A stretch of DNA of 64,000 bases, from contig NZ_LWAE01000005.1 in NCBI RefSeq assembly GCF_001623875.1, positions 186,001 to 250,000 of the forward strand. Direction: 5' to 3'. The notes below the pieces were generated by a model, which was not told the origin of the DNA, did not search any database, and worked only from the letters and a program-made list of their open reading frames with translations. Source of the DNA: Clostridium magnum DSM 2767. Its GTDB lineage: Bacteria > Bacillota > Clostridia > Clostridiales > Clostridiaceae. Of this stretch, positions 9,701 to 18,552 are shown piece after piece. The first letter of the stretch is position 1. Each line of letters begins with the position of its first letter. Position numbers and translations under genes: made by a program.

Positions 9701-9753
9701 AAAGTACATGTAGGACTTGGTTCATTCCTTAGTTCTTACATGTACTTTTTTTA
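9701..9753 (+). terminator. Terminator after yvrJ
   Basis: AAAGTACATGTA (9701-9712) pairs with TACATGTACTTT, extended inward by several more pairs, then a T run. Confidence 0.8.
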
Positions 9754-9835
9754 TATCCAATGTATCTTCATAAATTAGAATATATAATATTTATTAAATT
9801 GATAATCAAATGCTTATGATTTTATGGAGGCTGTT

Positions 9836-9877
9836 ATGGATATTCTTCAATTAAAATATTTTCTGAAGGTGCTGTAA
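9836..9877 (+). pseudogene. LysR-type regulator, N-terminal scrap
   Basis: GGAGG at 9826 precedes an ATG and MDILQLKYFLKVL, then TAA. This is the usual first dozen residues of a LysR-type regulator; nothing recognisable follows. I read it as the 5' end left by a deletion. Confidence 0.5.
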
Positions 9878-9990
9878 TTTTAGGTATATGATATTTGATA
9901 AGCATTCAAATAAGTAGATATTATTGCAAGTTATGTTAAGTTTTTAGTTGAAGAATCTGGTACAATATTCTTATAGGGAGGGGATTGTGC

Positions 9991-10377
9991 TTGTCGATCA
10001 AAACGGTAGAAAATATGGTTAACTGGATAGAAGTTAATATTACAAGGAATCCAACGCTGGCTGAAATGTCAAGTTATGTTGGATACTCTCAGTTCTATTG
10101 TTCAAATAAATTTCATGAATATGTGGGGATTACTTTTAAACAGTATTTGTCAAAGCGTAGATTAGCTCTTGCTGCAATAGAAGTGAAAAATACACAGGAT
10201 AGACTTCTAGATATATCATTAAAATATGGATTTTCCTGTCAAGAAAGCTTTACAAGAGCCTTTGTAGATGCTTATGGATACACCCCTAATCAATATAGAA
10301 AGACTTTGGCTACCATTCAGTTATATGTGAGGCCAAATATCCTTCCAGTGGCAAATAATGAATTCGTGAAAACTTAA
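9991..10377 (+). CDS. AraC-family DNA-binding protein, HTH-only
   Basis: About 128 residues. TTG at 9991 is preferred because AGGGAGGGGA lies 7 nt upstream; the TTG at 9985 is too close. Residues ~5-100 form the AraC double helix-turn-helix: NPTLAEMSSYVGYSQFYCSN, then DISLKYGFSCQESFTRAF and the signature GYTPNQYRK. There is no effector-binding domain, and the tail (TIQLYVRPNILPVANNEF) looks like the beginning of one that is missing. It may be a truncated GyrI-domain AraC regulator or a genuine small activator. map follows 28 nt downstream. Confidence 0.75.
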   Translation: MSIKTVENMVNWIEVNITRNPTLAEMSSYVGYSQFYCSNKFHEYVGITFKQYLSKRRLALAAIEVKNTQDRLLDISLKYGFSCQESFTRAFVDAYGYTPNQYRKTLATIQLYVRPNILPVANNEFVKT

Positions 10378-10405
10378 ATAAAGAGGTTAGTAAAGGGAGA
10401 GTAGG

Positions 10406-11275
10406 ATGAAATTAGGTGGAAATGATTTATGCTGGTGTGGCAGCCAAAACAAATATAAAAATTGTCATGCCGAGTTCGATAGTAGGATTGAGTTTTATAA
10501 AACACATGGACATATAGTCCCACCTATAAATATTATAAAAACAACTGAACAGATAGCAGGAATACGTGAAAGTGGAAAAATTAATATTGCAGTTTTAGAT
10601 TATATTGCTGAGAATATCCACGCAGGTATAACTACAGAAGAAATTAATCAACTTGTCTATGAAAAGACAATAGAGTTTGGTGCTGCACCAGCACAACTTG
10701 GGTACGAAGGATTTCCTAAAAGTGTATGTACCTCTATTAACGAACAGGTATGTCATGGAATACCATCAAAAGATGTAATACTAAAAAGCGGGGATATTAT
10801 TAATGTTGATGTTTCAACCATCTATCAAGGATATTTTTCGGATTCATCTAGAATGTTCTGTATTGGAGATGTATGTGAGAAGAAGAGAAGTCTGATTCGC
10901 ATTGTGCAAGAATGTATTGATTTAGGATTGAGAAAAGTAAAACCTTGGGGATTTCTTGGGGATATGGGGCAAGCAATACATGAGCATGCGGTGAAAAATG
11001 GATACTCTGTAGTAAAAGAAATCGGAGGTCATGGAATTGGATTAGAATTTCATGAAGAACCATGGGTAGGCTATACTTCTAAGAAAAAAACAGAGATGCT
11101 GATGGTGCCAGGCATGGTATTTACCATAGAACCAATGATTAATGTAGGAACGGACGAAATATTTTTAGATAAGAAGAATGGATGGACTTTTTATACGGCA
11201 GATGGACAGCCTTCGGCTCAAGAGGAAATCATGGTATTGGTTACAAGCTACGGATATGAGGTATTAGCACATTAA
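10406..11275 (+). CDS. map: Methionine aminopeptidase type I with SEC-C zinc motif
   Basis: 289 residues. An N-terminal SEC-C motif (NDLCWCGSQNKYKNCH) precedes the pita-bread aminopeptidase domain. The metal ligands are visible: D in NVDVST, D in YFSDSSR, H in GGHGIGLEFHE, E in FTIEPM and E in AQEEIM. The catalytic-site histidine is in VCHGIPS. The enzyme removes initiator methionine from nascent proteins; the SEC-C form is common as a second MetAP in clostridia. GGGAGAGTAGG gives the start. A damaged deformylase segment, the enzyme of the preceding step, lies immediately downstream. Confidence 0.93.
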   Translation: MKLGGNDLCWCGSQNKYKNCHAEFDSRIEFYKTHGHIVPPINIIKTTEQIAGIRESGKINIAVLDYIAENIHAGITTEEINQLVYEKTIEFGAAPAQLGYEGFPKSVCTSINEQVCHGIPSKDVILKSGDIINVDVSTIYQGYFSDSSRMFCIGDVCEKKRSLIRIVQECIDLGLRKVKPWGFLGDMGQAIHEHAVKNGYSVVKEIGGHGIGLEFHEEPWVGYTSKKKTEMLMVPGMVFTIEPMINVGTDEIFLDKKNGWTFYTADGQPSAQEEIMVLVTSYGYEVLAH

Positions 11276-11325
11276 CTTTTATAGGAAAAGATATTGTCTA
11301 GCAAATTTATTTAATAGAGTTAGGT

Positions 11326-11613
11326 TATATGATTGGAGTAAAAAAGCGTATATTGGTATTTACTGTAGGCAACATTATTGTGCCTATGATAAATCCAGTT
11401 ATATTAAAGAGAGAAAAGCTTTATGAAACAGAAGAGAGTTGTTTATCTTTAATTGGATTTAGAAAAACAAAGAGATATGAAATGATAGAGGTGGAATATC
11501 TTGATAGAAATTTTAACAAGCAAAAGTAAGTGTTTACTGGATTTATAGCACAAATAATTCAACATGAAATGGATCATTTTGAAGGTATAATAATCTAATT
11601 AAATAATTAAAAC
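11326..11613 (+). pseudogene. 5'-truncated peptide deformylase, duplicate of 29595-29882
   Basis: This ~288-bp stretch is nearly identical (roughly 7 differences by eye) to the 3' two thirds of the deformylase-like gene at 29457, at a constant offset of 18,269 bp. It starts just before MIGVKKRILVFTVGN and so lacks the first 47 residues. A C-to-T change makes CAA into TAA at 11527. The HEMDH metal motif survives beyond that stop. Identity ends sharply after the stop codon region. The copy cannot encode an active enzyme. Near-identity shows a recent duplication. Confidence 0.85.
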
Positions 11614-11746
11614 TTGAGGTTGAAATAATATTAATTATATTATATATGGGGAAATCTATGCTTTTTTATTTACAGTAAGGGGAAGCTTATTACATTAGGG
11701 TGTTTAGAAAAACGCCCTAAGTTAATATTAAGAGAGAAATTATTCA

Positions 11747-12070
11747 CTATACATTATCGGGATGTTGCTCGGACAATTTTTTGCGCAGCTCATTTAGAGT
11801 TTCATAGGCAGGTGCTAAATCTTCACAAATATCAGTCAAAGAATATTCCACATGAGGTGGAATTCTATTAAATTCCTTTCTTTTTACAAGTCCATGTTCT
11901 TCCAAAGACTGCAAGGAACGGGTTAACATAATATTAGTTATTCCAGGTAGATTTAGCTTAAGTTCATTATATCTAATGCTTTTACACGGTATATAACGAA
12001 CAAGATAGGAAGTCTCCACTTCCCACCAAGTCCTGAACTGAAGACAGGCGAGGTGCTCGTTCGCGTTCAC
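11747..12070 (-). pseudogene. HxlR-family regulator, N-terminus replaced at a deletion junction
   Basis: The C-terminal ~85 residues are a good HxlR winged helix: KSIRYNELKLNLPGITNIML, SLEEHGLVKR, PPHVEYSLTD. The usual first 20-25 residues (with the CPVE cysteine and GGKW motif) are absent. Instead the frame runs into unrelated, G+C-richer DNA that on the other strand is an oxidoreductase fragment, giving an artificial start (MNANEHLACLQFRTWW). HxlR genes are typically divergent from such oxidoreductases, so one deletion across the shared promoter explains both truncations. Confidence 0.7.
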
Positions 12071-12222
12071 ACAATCGGCATCAATCCCCCCCGAGTGATA
12101 CGTGCGTGAAGGGATGAAGATTCTTCCTCCAGAGGTGAGGCCGACTGTACCCTTACCCTACATTCCGGGGACGGACATATCTGGAGTTGTCGAGGCTGTA
12201 GCTACGGATGTGAATGGAAGAT
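12023..12222 (+). pseudogene. Zinc-type alcohol dehydrogenase/quinone oxidoreductase fragment
   Basis: Reading PPSPELKTGEVLVRVHTIG then INPPE, and after one extra C in a run of seven C residues, YVREGMKILPPEVRPTV and PLPYIPGTDISGVVEAVATD. This is the N-terminal GroES-like part of an MDR-superfamily oxidoreductase. It lacks a start, has a frameshift at the C run and a TGA where Trp is expected, and ends before the nucleotide-binding domain. Its G+C is clearly above its neighbours, which suggests transfer from another genome. Confidence 0.75.
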
Positions 12223-12290
12223 TAGAGTGCAAATTGAAGGAGAGCAGCAGCTATGCAGACAAAAAGACCTAAGTAATTAAGTCACAGGAT

Positions 12291-12326
12291 GAGTCATCAT
12301 CTCAATAGGTGGTGGCTCTTCTTTTG
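12291..12326 (+). terminator. Probable terminator
   Basis: GAGTCATCATC pairs with GGTGGTGGCTC (G-T pairs allowed) around a 6-nt loop, followed by a T-rich stretch. It lies beyond the oxidoreductase remnant and before the GTPase gene. Confidence 0.5.
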
Positions 12327-12429
12327 GTCATTTTCTTACATGTGATTCTGCATGAGGTATGGGCGCCATTAAGTCAAGGAAATATAGCATTGAAAGTTTT
12401 TATTAAATTATGAACTTATTTGTCTACTC

Positions 12430-12458
12430 AAGACATTTGCTGTTAAACAAGATATAAT
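12430..12458 (+). promoter_or_regulatory. Possible promoter of the GTPase-NYN gene
   Basis: TATAAT at 12453 has AAGACA 17 bp upstream (4 of 6 to TTGACA). The start codon is 42 nt further on. Confidence 0.4.
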
Positions 12459-12499
12459 ATATATAAGTTGATACGAAAGTAAAGGAATTGAAATAGATT

Positions 12500-15163
12500 A
12501 TGAAAAAAATAGTAGTAGGAATATTAGCACACGTAGATGCGGGAAAAACAACATTATCAGAAAGTATGCTGTATTTAAGTGGAAAAATTCGAAAGCTAGG
12601 AAGAGTAGACAATAAAGATGCTTATCTAGATACCTATAAGCTCGAGAAAGAAAGAGGAATAACCATATTCTCAAAGCAAGCTATATTTCAGGTGGATGAA
12701 GCACAAATTACTTTGCTTGACACTCCAGGGCATGTAGACTTTTCAGCAGAGATGGAAAGAACACTTCAAGTATTAGATTATGCAATATTAGTCATAAGTG
12801 GTGCTGATGGAATACAGGGTCATACCCAAACCTTATGGCGTTTACTGTCTATATATAAAATTCCAGTGTTTATATTCATTAATAAAATGGATCAAGTAGG
12901 CACTGATAAGGAAAAGCTTATGAAAGAGCTAAAAACCCGATTAAATGATGGGTGTATAGAGTTTCAAGAAAATGATATGGAGATTTTTTATGACCAAGTT
13001 GCAATGTGTGACGAAAAGGTTATGGAGAATTTTATAGAAACAGGTGAAATTAAAAGCGCTCTGATTTCTGAACTAATAAAGAGTCGTAAGGTTTTTCCAT
13101 GTTATTTTGGGTCCGCACTTAAATTAGAAGGTGTAGAAGAATTTATTAATGGAATAGTAAAGTATTCTGAAAGACCTTTCTATTCAGAGGAGTTTGGTGC
13201 AAAAGTATTTAAAATTTCTAGAGATGATCAAGGAAACCGTCTAACCTTTATGAAGATAACTGGGGGAAGCTTAAAGGTTAAGACAGCTTTAACCAATAAA
13301 CCTACATACATAGAAAATAATATATATAATATTTGGGAAGAGAAAATAAATCAAATTCGAATTTACTCGGGTCAGAAATTTGAACTTGTAAGTGAAGCAG
13401 AGGCTGGATCAATATGTGTGGTTACGGGACTTACAAAAACTTATCCAGGTGAAGGGCTTGGCACCGAAAGTGCATCTTCTAAACCACTGCTTGAGCCGGT
13501 ATTGTCATACCAGGTTATATTACCAGAGGACTGTGATCCAAGAACCATGCTTCCAAAGCTGCGTGAAATAGAGGAGGAGGAACCTGAACTTCATATTATT
13601 TGGGAAGAGAATTTGCAAGAAATTCAGGTTCAAATAATGGGAGAAGTACAAATTGAAATTTTACAAAGCATTATAAAAGACCGTTTTGATATTGATGTAA
13701 CCTTCGGTTCTGGAACTATACTTTATAAAGAGACAATTTTCAATACTGTAGAGGGTGTTGGTCACTTTGAGCCTCTAAGACATTATGCTGAGGTACATCT
13801 ATTGATGGAGCCTGGGGAACTTGGCAGTGGGTTACAGTTTTTTATAAACTGTAGTGAAGATTGTTTGGAAAAAAGCTGGCAGAGATTGATACTAACCCAT
13901 TTAGAAGAAAAGGCTCATAAAGGTGTTTTAACTGGCTCAATGATAACAGATATGAAAATAACATTAGTTGCAGGAAGGGTCCATAAAAAGCATACTGAGG
14001 GTGGTGATTTTAGAGAAGCCACTTATCGTGCAGTGAGACAGGGGCTTATGCAAGCAAATTCTATATTGCTAGAACCATATTATGAATTTCAATTAGAACT
14101 GCCGGAAAAAATGGTGGGAAGGGCCATGACGGATATTGAAAAAATGCATGGGACCTGCGAAATAACTGGGGTAAATGGAGATATAGCAACAGTTGTAGGA
14201 AGCGCCCCTGTGGTTACCATGAGAAACTATCAAAGAGATGTAATTAGCTATACCAAAGGCAAGGGAAGATTATTTTACAGTTTAAAGGGATATGCACCTT
14301 GCCATAATTCAGATGAGATTATAAAAAGTATTGGATATGATCCAGAAAGAGATACATCCAATCCTACAGGGTCAGTTTTTTGTGCTAATGGTACTGGTTT
14401 CTTAGTGAATTGGGATGAGGTTAAAAATTATATGCATTTAGAAAGCTATTTGCAGAAAGAAAAAAGCACTAGTTCACAAATAACAAAAAAATCATCCCTA
14501 GCACAGGAACAATCTATAGGCTTAGATGAAATTGACGAGATTATCAATAAAGCTTTTTATGCAAATCAAGGTAAAAAATCTATTTGGAAAAAAAGAAGAA
14601 CTGCCCTGGAGAGCCATTATAAAACTGATACTTATAGCAGTGTAAATAATATAGCAAAGGAAAACTACCTATTGGTGGATGGTTATAATATTGTTTTCGC
14701 TTGGGAAGAGCTAAGGGGAATTGCAAAGGATAATATTGATGCAGCCAGGACAAAATTACTAGATATTTTATGTAACTACCAAGGTATTAAAAAAAATAAA
14801 ATTATCGTAGTCTTTGATGCTTACCGTGTTCAAGGGCACCGAGTGGAAATATGTGATTATAATAACATTCATGTTGTTTATACAAAAGAAGCTGAAACTG
14901 CAGATCAATATATTGAAAAATTTGTTCATCAGAACCATGGAAATTACAGTATAACAGTTGCCACTTCAGATAGCTTAGAACAGATAATCATTAGAGGAAA
15001 CGGAGCAGCGTTATTCTCTGCTATGGAGTTAATGGACGAAATAGAGTGGGCTAATAAAAAAATGATGGAAGAATATAGTGAAAAATATAAGATGGAACGT
15101 AATGTTTTATCCGATACGTTATCTGAAGAAGACAAAGAACAATTTAATAAATTTTTAAAATAG
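12500..15163 (+). CDS. Tet(M)-like ribosomal-protection GTPase fused to a Rae1/YacP-type NYN nuclease
   Basis: 887 residues. The N-terminal G domain has AHVDAGKTT (G1), ERGITI (G2), DTPGHVDF (G3) and NKMD (G4), followed by EF-G-like domains with the ribosomal-protection family order. From residue ~720 a second domain begins: LLVDGYNIVFAWEEL, IIVVFDAYRV, KEAETADQYIE and VATSDSLEQ. These match the NYN/YacP fold, including the conserved acidic residues, of B. subtilis Rae1, a ribosome-associated endoribonuclease that cleaves mRNA in the A site. Such fusions are often labelled tetracycline resistance, but whether this one confers it cannot be told. I infer a role in clearing stalled ribosomes. 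It is flanked by hairpins and stands alone. Confidence 0.88.
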   Translation: MKKIVVGILAHVDAGKTTLSESMLYLSGKIRKLGRVDNKDAYLDTYKLEKERGITIFSKQAIFQVDEAQITLLDTPGHVDFSAEMERTLQVLDYAILVISGADGIQGHTQTLWRLLSIYKIPVFIFINKMDQVGTDKEKLMKELKTRLNDGCIEFQENDMEIFYDQVAMCDEKVMENFIETGEIKSALISELIKSRKVFPCYFGSALKLEGVEEFINGIVKYSERPFYSEEFGAKVFKISRDDQGNRLTFMKITGGSLKVKTALTNKPTYIENNIYNIWEEKINQIRIYSGQKFELVSEAEAGSICVVTGLTKTYPGEGLGTESASSKPLLEPVLSYQVILPEDCDPRTMLPKLREIEEEEPELHIIWEENLQEIQVQIMGEVQIEILQSIIKDRFDIDVTFGSGTILYKETIFNTVEGVGHFEPLRHYAEVHLLMEPGELGSGLQFFINCSEDCLEKSWQRLILTHLEEKAHKGVLTGSMITDMKITLVAGRVHKKHTEGGDFREATYRAVRQGLMQANSILLEPYYEFQLELPEKMVGRAMTDIEKMHGTCEITGVNGDIATVVGSAPVVTMRNYQRDVISYTKGKGRLFYSLKGYAPCHNSDEIIKSIGYDPERDTSNPTGSVFCANGTGFLVNWDEVKNYMHLESYLQKEKSTSSQITKKSSLAQEQSIGLDEIDEIINKAFYANQGKKSIWKKRRTALESHYKTDTYSSVNNIAKENYLLVDGYNIVFAWEELRGIAKDNIDAARTKLLDILCNYQGIKKNKIIVVFDAYRVQGHRVEICDYNNIHVVYTKEAETADQYIEKFVHQNHGNYSITVATSDSLEQIIIRGNGAALFSAMELMDEIEWANKKMMEEYSEKYKMERNVLSDTLSEEDKEQFNKFLK

Positions 15164-15197
15164 TGGAATGGCAAATATAAAGTCCAGTAGAAAGATA

Positions 15198-15236
15198 TTG
15201 AACTGCTCCCTGTCTACTTGACAGGGAGCAGTTCAA
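15198..15236. terminator. Perfect 17-bp hairpin between convergent genes
   Basis: TTGAACTGCTCCCTGTC (15198-15214) pairs perfectly with 15220-15236 around TACTT. A T run comes only 12 nt later, so it may act as a bidirectional transcript end between the GTPase gene and the reductase on the other strand. Confidence 0.65.
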
Positions 15237-15349
15237 AGATATTGTAGTGTTTTTTTCCTGTAATTAATAAAAGAAAATCCCCATATATAAAAGAACTGGT
15301 ATCATTTAATAATTTTTTCTCTTTGTAGATTCTTCAGTATACAAACTTA

Positions 15350-16003
15350 TTACTTTATTAAATTTACACCTAGTTCAAATGCCTTTTGACAATCTAAAGG
15401 AAATTGTATTTTTCTATGTGCTGCTTTTGCTTCTTCGGAAAAGGCGCTAGATTTATATTTTGAGTAATCATCAAATTGGTAAGTATTATTTGAATACATA
15501 GCTAATGGTTTTGTAAATATACGTTCAATAACAGATTCAATGCGATGGAAGGTCTTTAAATAACCAATTTGATTCATTACTTCTTCTGGAACATTCATTG
15601 TATAAATGAATGCTGTTGGCATCTTCTTTGGTGGAATTGAAGAATAGTTCTCATCATACACCAAGTAAGGGAATAATAGTCTTTCTAAAAAAGATTGTAA
15701 TTGACCTGTTATAGTGCCAAAATATATTGGAGAACCAAAAATAAGCCCATCAGCTTGAGATAATTTTTCTAAAACTTCATAAATATCGTCTTTTATGGCG
15801 CATTTTCCATAACTTGTACCGCCAAGTCTTTTGCAGGCAAAGCAGCTTTTACATCCAGTATAGTTTAAATCATATAAATTAATGATTTCAGTTTCAATTT
15901 CTTTATCTTTTGCTGATTCTTTTACTCCATCTAAAGCTTTTTGAAGTAATGTAGCTGTATTTTTATTTTTTCTTGGACTTCCGTTAATAGCATAAACTTT
16001 CAT
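15350..16003 (-). CDS. Flavodoxin-fold NAD(P)H-dependent FMN reductase
   Basis: 217 residues. The N-terminal FMN loop is INGSPRKNKNTATLLQ, followed by the Cys motif GCKSCFACK found in iron-sulfur-flavoprotein relatives, and the second flavin loop GSPIYFGTITGQL. The family reduces quinones, nitro or other electrophilic compounds with NAD(P)H via FMN. It diverges from an HxlR regulator gene 139 bp away, the usual arrangement, so expression probably responds to an electrophile sensed by that regulator. Confidence 0.87.
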   Translation of the reverse strand: MKVYAINGSPRKNKNTATLLQKALDGVKESAKDKEIETEIINLYDLNYTGCKSCFACKRLGGTSYGKCAIKDDIYEVLEKLSQADGLIFGSPIYFGTITGQLQSFLERLLFPYLVYDENYSSIPPKKMPTAFIYTMNVPEEVMNQIGYLKTFHRIESVIERIFTKPLAMYSNNTYQFDDYSKYKSSAFSEEAKAAHRKIQFPLDCQKAFELGVNLIK

Positions 16004-16103
16004 AGTAGCACTCCTTTTTAAAGTGTTTTATTTTTAATTTTTCTGTTATAATTAATATAGCATAAAGGTATAAATATACAAGTATGCAGTTTTTTCTGTG
16101 TTG

Positions 16104-16118
16104 GTATAAAAAGTATAC
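16104..16118. promoter_or_regulatory. Candidate HxlR operator
   Basis: The inverted repeat GTATA-N5-TATAC lies between the divergent reductase and HxlR genes, 25 bp before the HxlR start. HxlR proteins generally bind such short AT-rich dyads in shared promoters. Confidence 0.45.
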
Positions 16119-16142
16119 TATTAAATTTAAAGGAGTATAATT

Positions 16143-16520
16143 GTGAATAATGATACGAATTGCAATGTAGAATTTCCTAGTGATAATATATACGATAGAA
16201 AATGTTCCCTTATATACGCATTAGAGATTATTGGACAAAAGTGGAAGTTGCCTATTATGTGGTACTTATTTGATAATGATTTTACTAGATATAATGAATT
16301 AAAACGAAAAGTTAAAGGTATTACCAATATGATGCTTACAAAATCTTTAAAAGAATTAGAAGAACATAATCTTGTTGTTAGAATTCAATATGAAACGATT
16401 CCTCCTAAAGTTGAATATGCCCTAACAGAAAGGGGTAAAGCGCTACTTCCTGCATTGAAGGAATTATCTATATGGGGTGAAGAACAAATTAAACTTGATA
16501 AGTCGAAATCGAATTTTTAA
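16143..16520 (+). CDS. HxlR-family transcriptional regulator
   Basis: 125 residues from GTG 16143 behind AAAGGAG. Winged helix with the family signatures CSLIYALEIIGQKWKLPIMW, FTRYNELKRKVKGITNMMLT, LKELEEHNLV and PPKVEYALTERG. A single cysteine in the N-terminal RKCSL segment fits redox or electrophile sensing as in HypR/YodB; that is inference. It probably controls the divergent flavodoxin-like reductase and itself. Confidence 0.88.
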   Translation: MNNDTNCNVEFPSDNIYDRKCSLIYALEIIGQKWKLPIMWYLFDNDFTRYNELKRKVKGITNMMLTKSLKELEEHNLVVRIQYETIPPKVEYALTERGKALLPALKELSIWGEEQIKLDKSKSNF

Positions 16521-16717
16521 ACGCTTCTTATTTACTATTAAATATTATAAATCAATGAGGAAAGACCTGAATTTAGTTATAAAGCTTTAGATTTTTCTAC
16601 TTACCTCTATTTTTCTAGTTTTGCCTTTTATCCCATATGTAAAATATTTTATACATGTGCTAAGATTCTAGTGATTGATATGTAATAAAAACTATTATAA
16701 TTCAGAGGTGATTTATC

Positions 16718-17594
16718 ATTAGAGTCATAAAAAATTTCTTGTTTTTCATATTGGCTATAACTCTTTTCATATGTAGCTCTCAAGTATACGCACAATCCCC
16801 AAGCAAAATAGCTGTCAGTAAAGATAAGGTTTGGCATATAGAGTTCGGTAAATCAGTACAAGTTACTGATTCTGTAGCAAAATCTGTACAAGTTACTGAC
16901 TCTAAAGGGGAACCAATAAATGTTACTGTGTTACAGGGAAACTATTCGAATATAGCCAATGTTAATCCGCCTCAAGGTGGTTATATCGTTGGTGAAAGCT
17001 ATACTCTAAAGATCAACAAGGGGATTACAGCTAAGGATAGTTCCTCCTTTAGTGAACTAGAACCAATAAATTTTACTATTGTTCCTGATGGAGGCAATAC
17101 TTCTGGTAATCTTGCCAATGCTGGTGTTATCTGCGAGAATGATGGTTGGATTTATTTCTTGAATTCATCTGATAATGAAAAATTATATAAGATTAATGTT
17201 GATGATTCTGGAATGGCTAAGATATCAGATGATTCTCCTTTATTTATAAATATAGAAGGTGACTGGATTTACTATTCCAATAATAACGATGAAAACAAGC
17301 TCTATAAGGTGAAAACTGACGGTACTGAAAGAAATAAATTAAGTGATGATATTGCATTAAACATTTACGTAGCGAATAACGTGGTGTACTATTCAAAGTC
17401 CAGAGGTAAGTCAGCAAATATGGAAGCTTTCTATTGACGGGAAAATTAATATCCCGATTACTCCTGAAAGTGAATCTTATAGTTTTATAAGAGTAGATAA
17501 CGGTTGGATTTATGCTGAAAATATGCTTGATAACGGATTTACCTATAAAATGAAAACGGATGGAAGTAGTAAGCAGTTAAATTATAGATTTTAA
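16718..17594 (+). pseudogene. Secreted DUF5050-type repeat protein, start codon lost and frameshifted
   Basis: AGAGGTGATT is followed by ATT at 16718 where ATG is expected; the first usable start is TTG 16739. A signal peptide (FFILAITLFICSSQVYA) precedes a short tandem repeat (KSVQVTDS twice), an Ig-like region (GESYTLKINKGI) and DUF5050-type beta-propeller repeats (GDWIYYSNNNDENKLYKVKT). Near 17420 one base is missing; the neighbouring frame continues with WKLSIDGKINIPITPESE and another repeat (NGWIYAENMLDNGFTYKMKT) to a stop at 17592. Cell-surface location is likely. The function is unknown. Confidence 0.75.
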
Positions 17595-17645
17595 ATTAAC
17601 TGAGCATGTAATATACTTACTTTATGAAAAGGTAAATAATTTTCT

Positions 17646-17682
17646 AAAACACTGCATTACCTATGTTCTGCAGTGTTTTTTG
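17646..17682 (+). terminator. Terminator after the DUF5050 pseudogene
   Basis: AAAACACTGCA (17646) pairs with TGCAGTGTTTT (17669-17679), followed by T residues. Confidence 0.8.
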
Positions 17683-17746
17683 TAATTACATTCTAATGCT
17701 AATTCATAACATTATTAGAAGATATTCCAAAACAATATTACAGATA

Positions 17747-17755
17747 TGCTATAAT
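17747..17755 (+). promoter_or_regulatory. Extended -10 promoter
   Basis: TGCTATAAT (TGnTATAAT) lies 34 bp before the TTG start at 17789. No good -35 is seen, as is common for extended -10 promoters. Confidence 0.5.
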
Positions 17756-17788
17756 TTGAGATATATTTACTGAAGGGAGAAGGATAGA

Positions 17789-18430
17789 TTGGGAAGAAAG
17801 ATGGACAATACAACAATTGTTAAATGCATAACTTTGTTTTTTATAGGATTGACTACGATAACTGCAGTTATATTTTATAATAAATTTGAGAATGCGAAAT
17901 ATGCTTTTAATAGAAACTGTTATTATAGGTTAGAAAATCTTCAGTCGCAAACTAATGAGGCAGTGAAGAAACTAGACTCTGCAAAGACTTATAAAAAAGT
18001 CTCTGAAAGTGATGTTGCAGAATTTGTGTATTTAAATTCAATAATAAGAAGTGAACAATGGTATATAGGTCTAGCAGCCCATGATTATCAGTGGAAGATA
18101 GGAAAGCTAGAAAAAACGTATCAAGGGCAAGGCTCTTTCGGGATTATTTTAGACTCTTATTTTGAATATCTGAAACAAACATATAAGGATAAAAATTATA
18201 TAAATTATGATAAAGAAAATGAAAAGATCGACTTAGTTTTTAAGTATTATCAAGGAATTCAAAAAATACTCAATGGCAACCTTGAGAATGTTGGTAATAC
18301 TGGTTCGTTGGATAAACATGAACTTATAAATAAAGAGAAGTGGGTATTGGTATCTTCAGAAATAAATAAGTTTGATGAAGATTTTAAAGCGCAGTATAGT
18401 GTTGAGCTTGTATCAGAAAAAAGTAAATAG
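17789..18430 (+). CDS. Hypothetical membrane-anchored protein
   Basis: 213 residues from TTG 17789, 4 nt behind GGGAGAAGGA; ATG 17801 would be too far away. One N-terminal membrane helix (ITLFFIGLTTITAVIFY) is followed by a mostly helical, charged extracytoplasmic domain (NLQSQTNEAVKKLDSAKTYK, IGLAAHDYQWKIGKLEKTYQ). I do not recognise a family. It opens the series of small envelope genes that runs to 23.4 kb. Confidence 0.7.
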   Translation: MGRKMDNTTIVKCITLFFIGLTTITAVIFYNKFENAKYAFNRNCYYRLENLQSQTNEAVKKLDSAKTYKKVSESDVAEFVYLNSIIRSEQWYIGLAAHDYQWKIGKLEKTYQGQGSFGIILDSYFEYLKQTYKDKNYINYDKENEKIDLVFKYYQGIQKILNGNLENVGNTGSLDKHELINKEKWVLVSSEINKFDEDFKAQYSVELVSEKSK

Positions 18431-18503
18431 TATTAAGTTACATTTGGCGTTTATATTTCACCTATTAGCTATAAATATACAAAGTTTAGTTAGAAATATT
18501 CTT

Positions 18504-18526
18504 CAGTTGAGGTGACATAACTGTAA
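18504..18526 (+). repeat. Intergenic dyad motif, copy 1
   Basis: CAGTT-N10-AACTG followed by TAA, 27 bp before the start at 18553. It shares the core AGTTG...AACTGTAA with copies at 19568, 21795 and 22316. Confidence 0.5.
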
Positions 18527-18552
18527 TTTACTACGATATTAAGGAGGCTTTT

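Noticed and set aside
12500..15163. Plain elongation factor G
   Set aside because: The gene is stand-alone and has the ribosomal-protection domain layout plus an NYN nuclease domain, which EF-G lacks.
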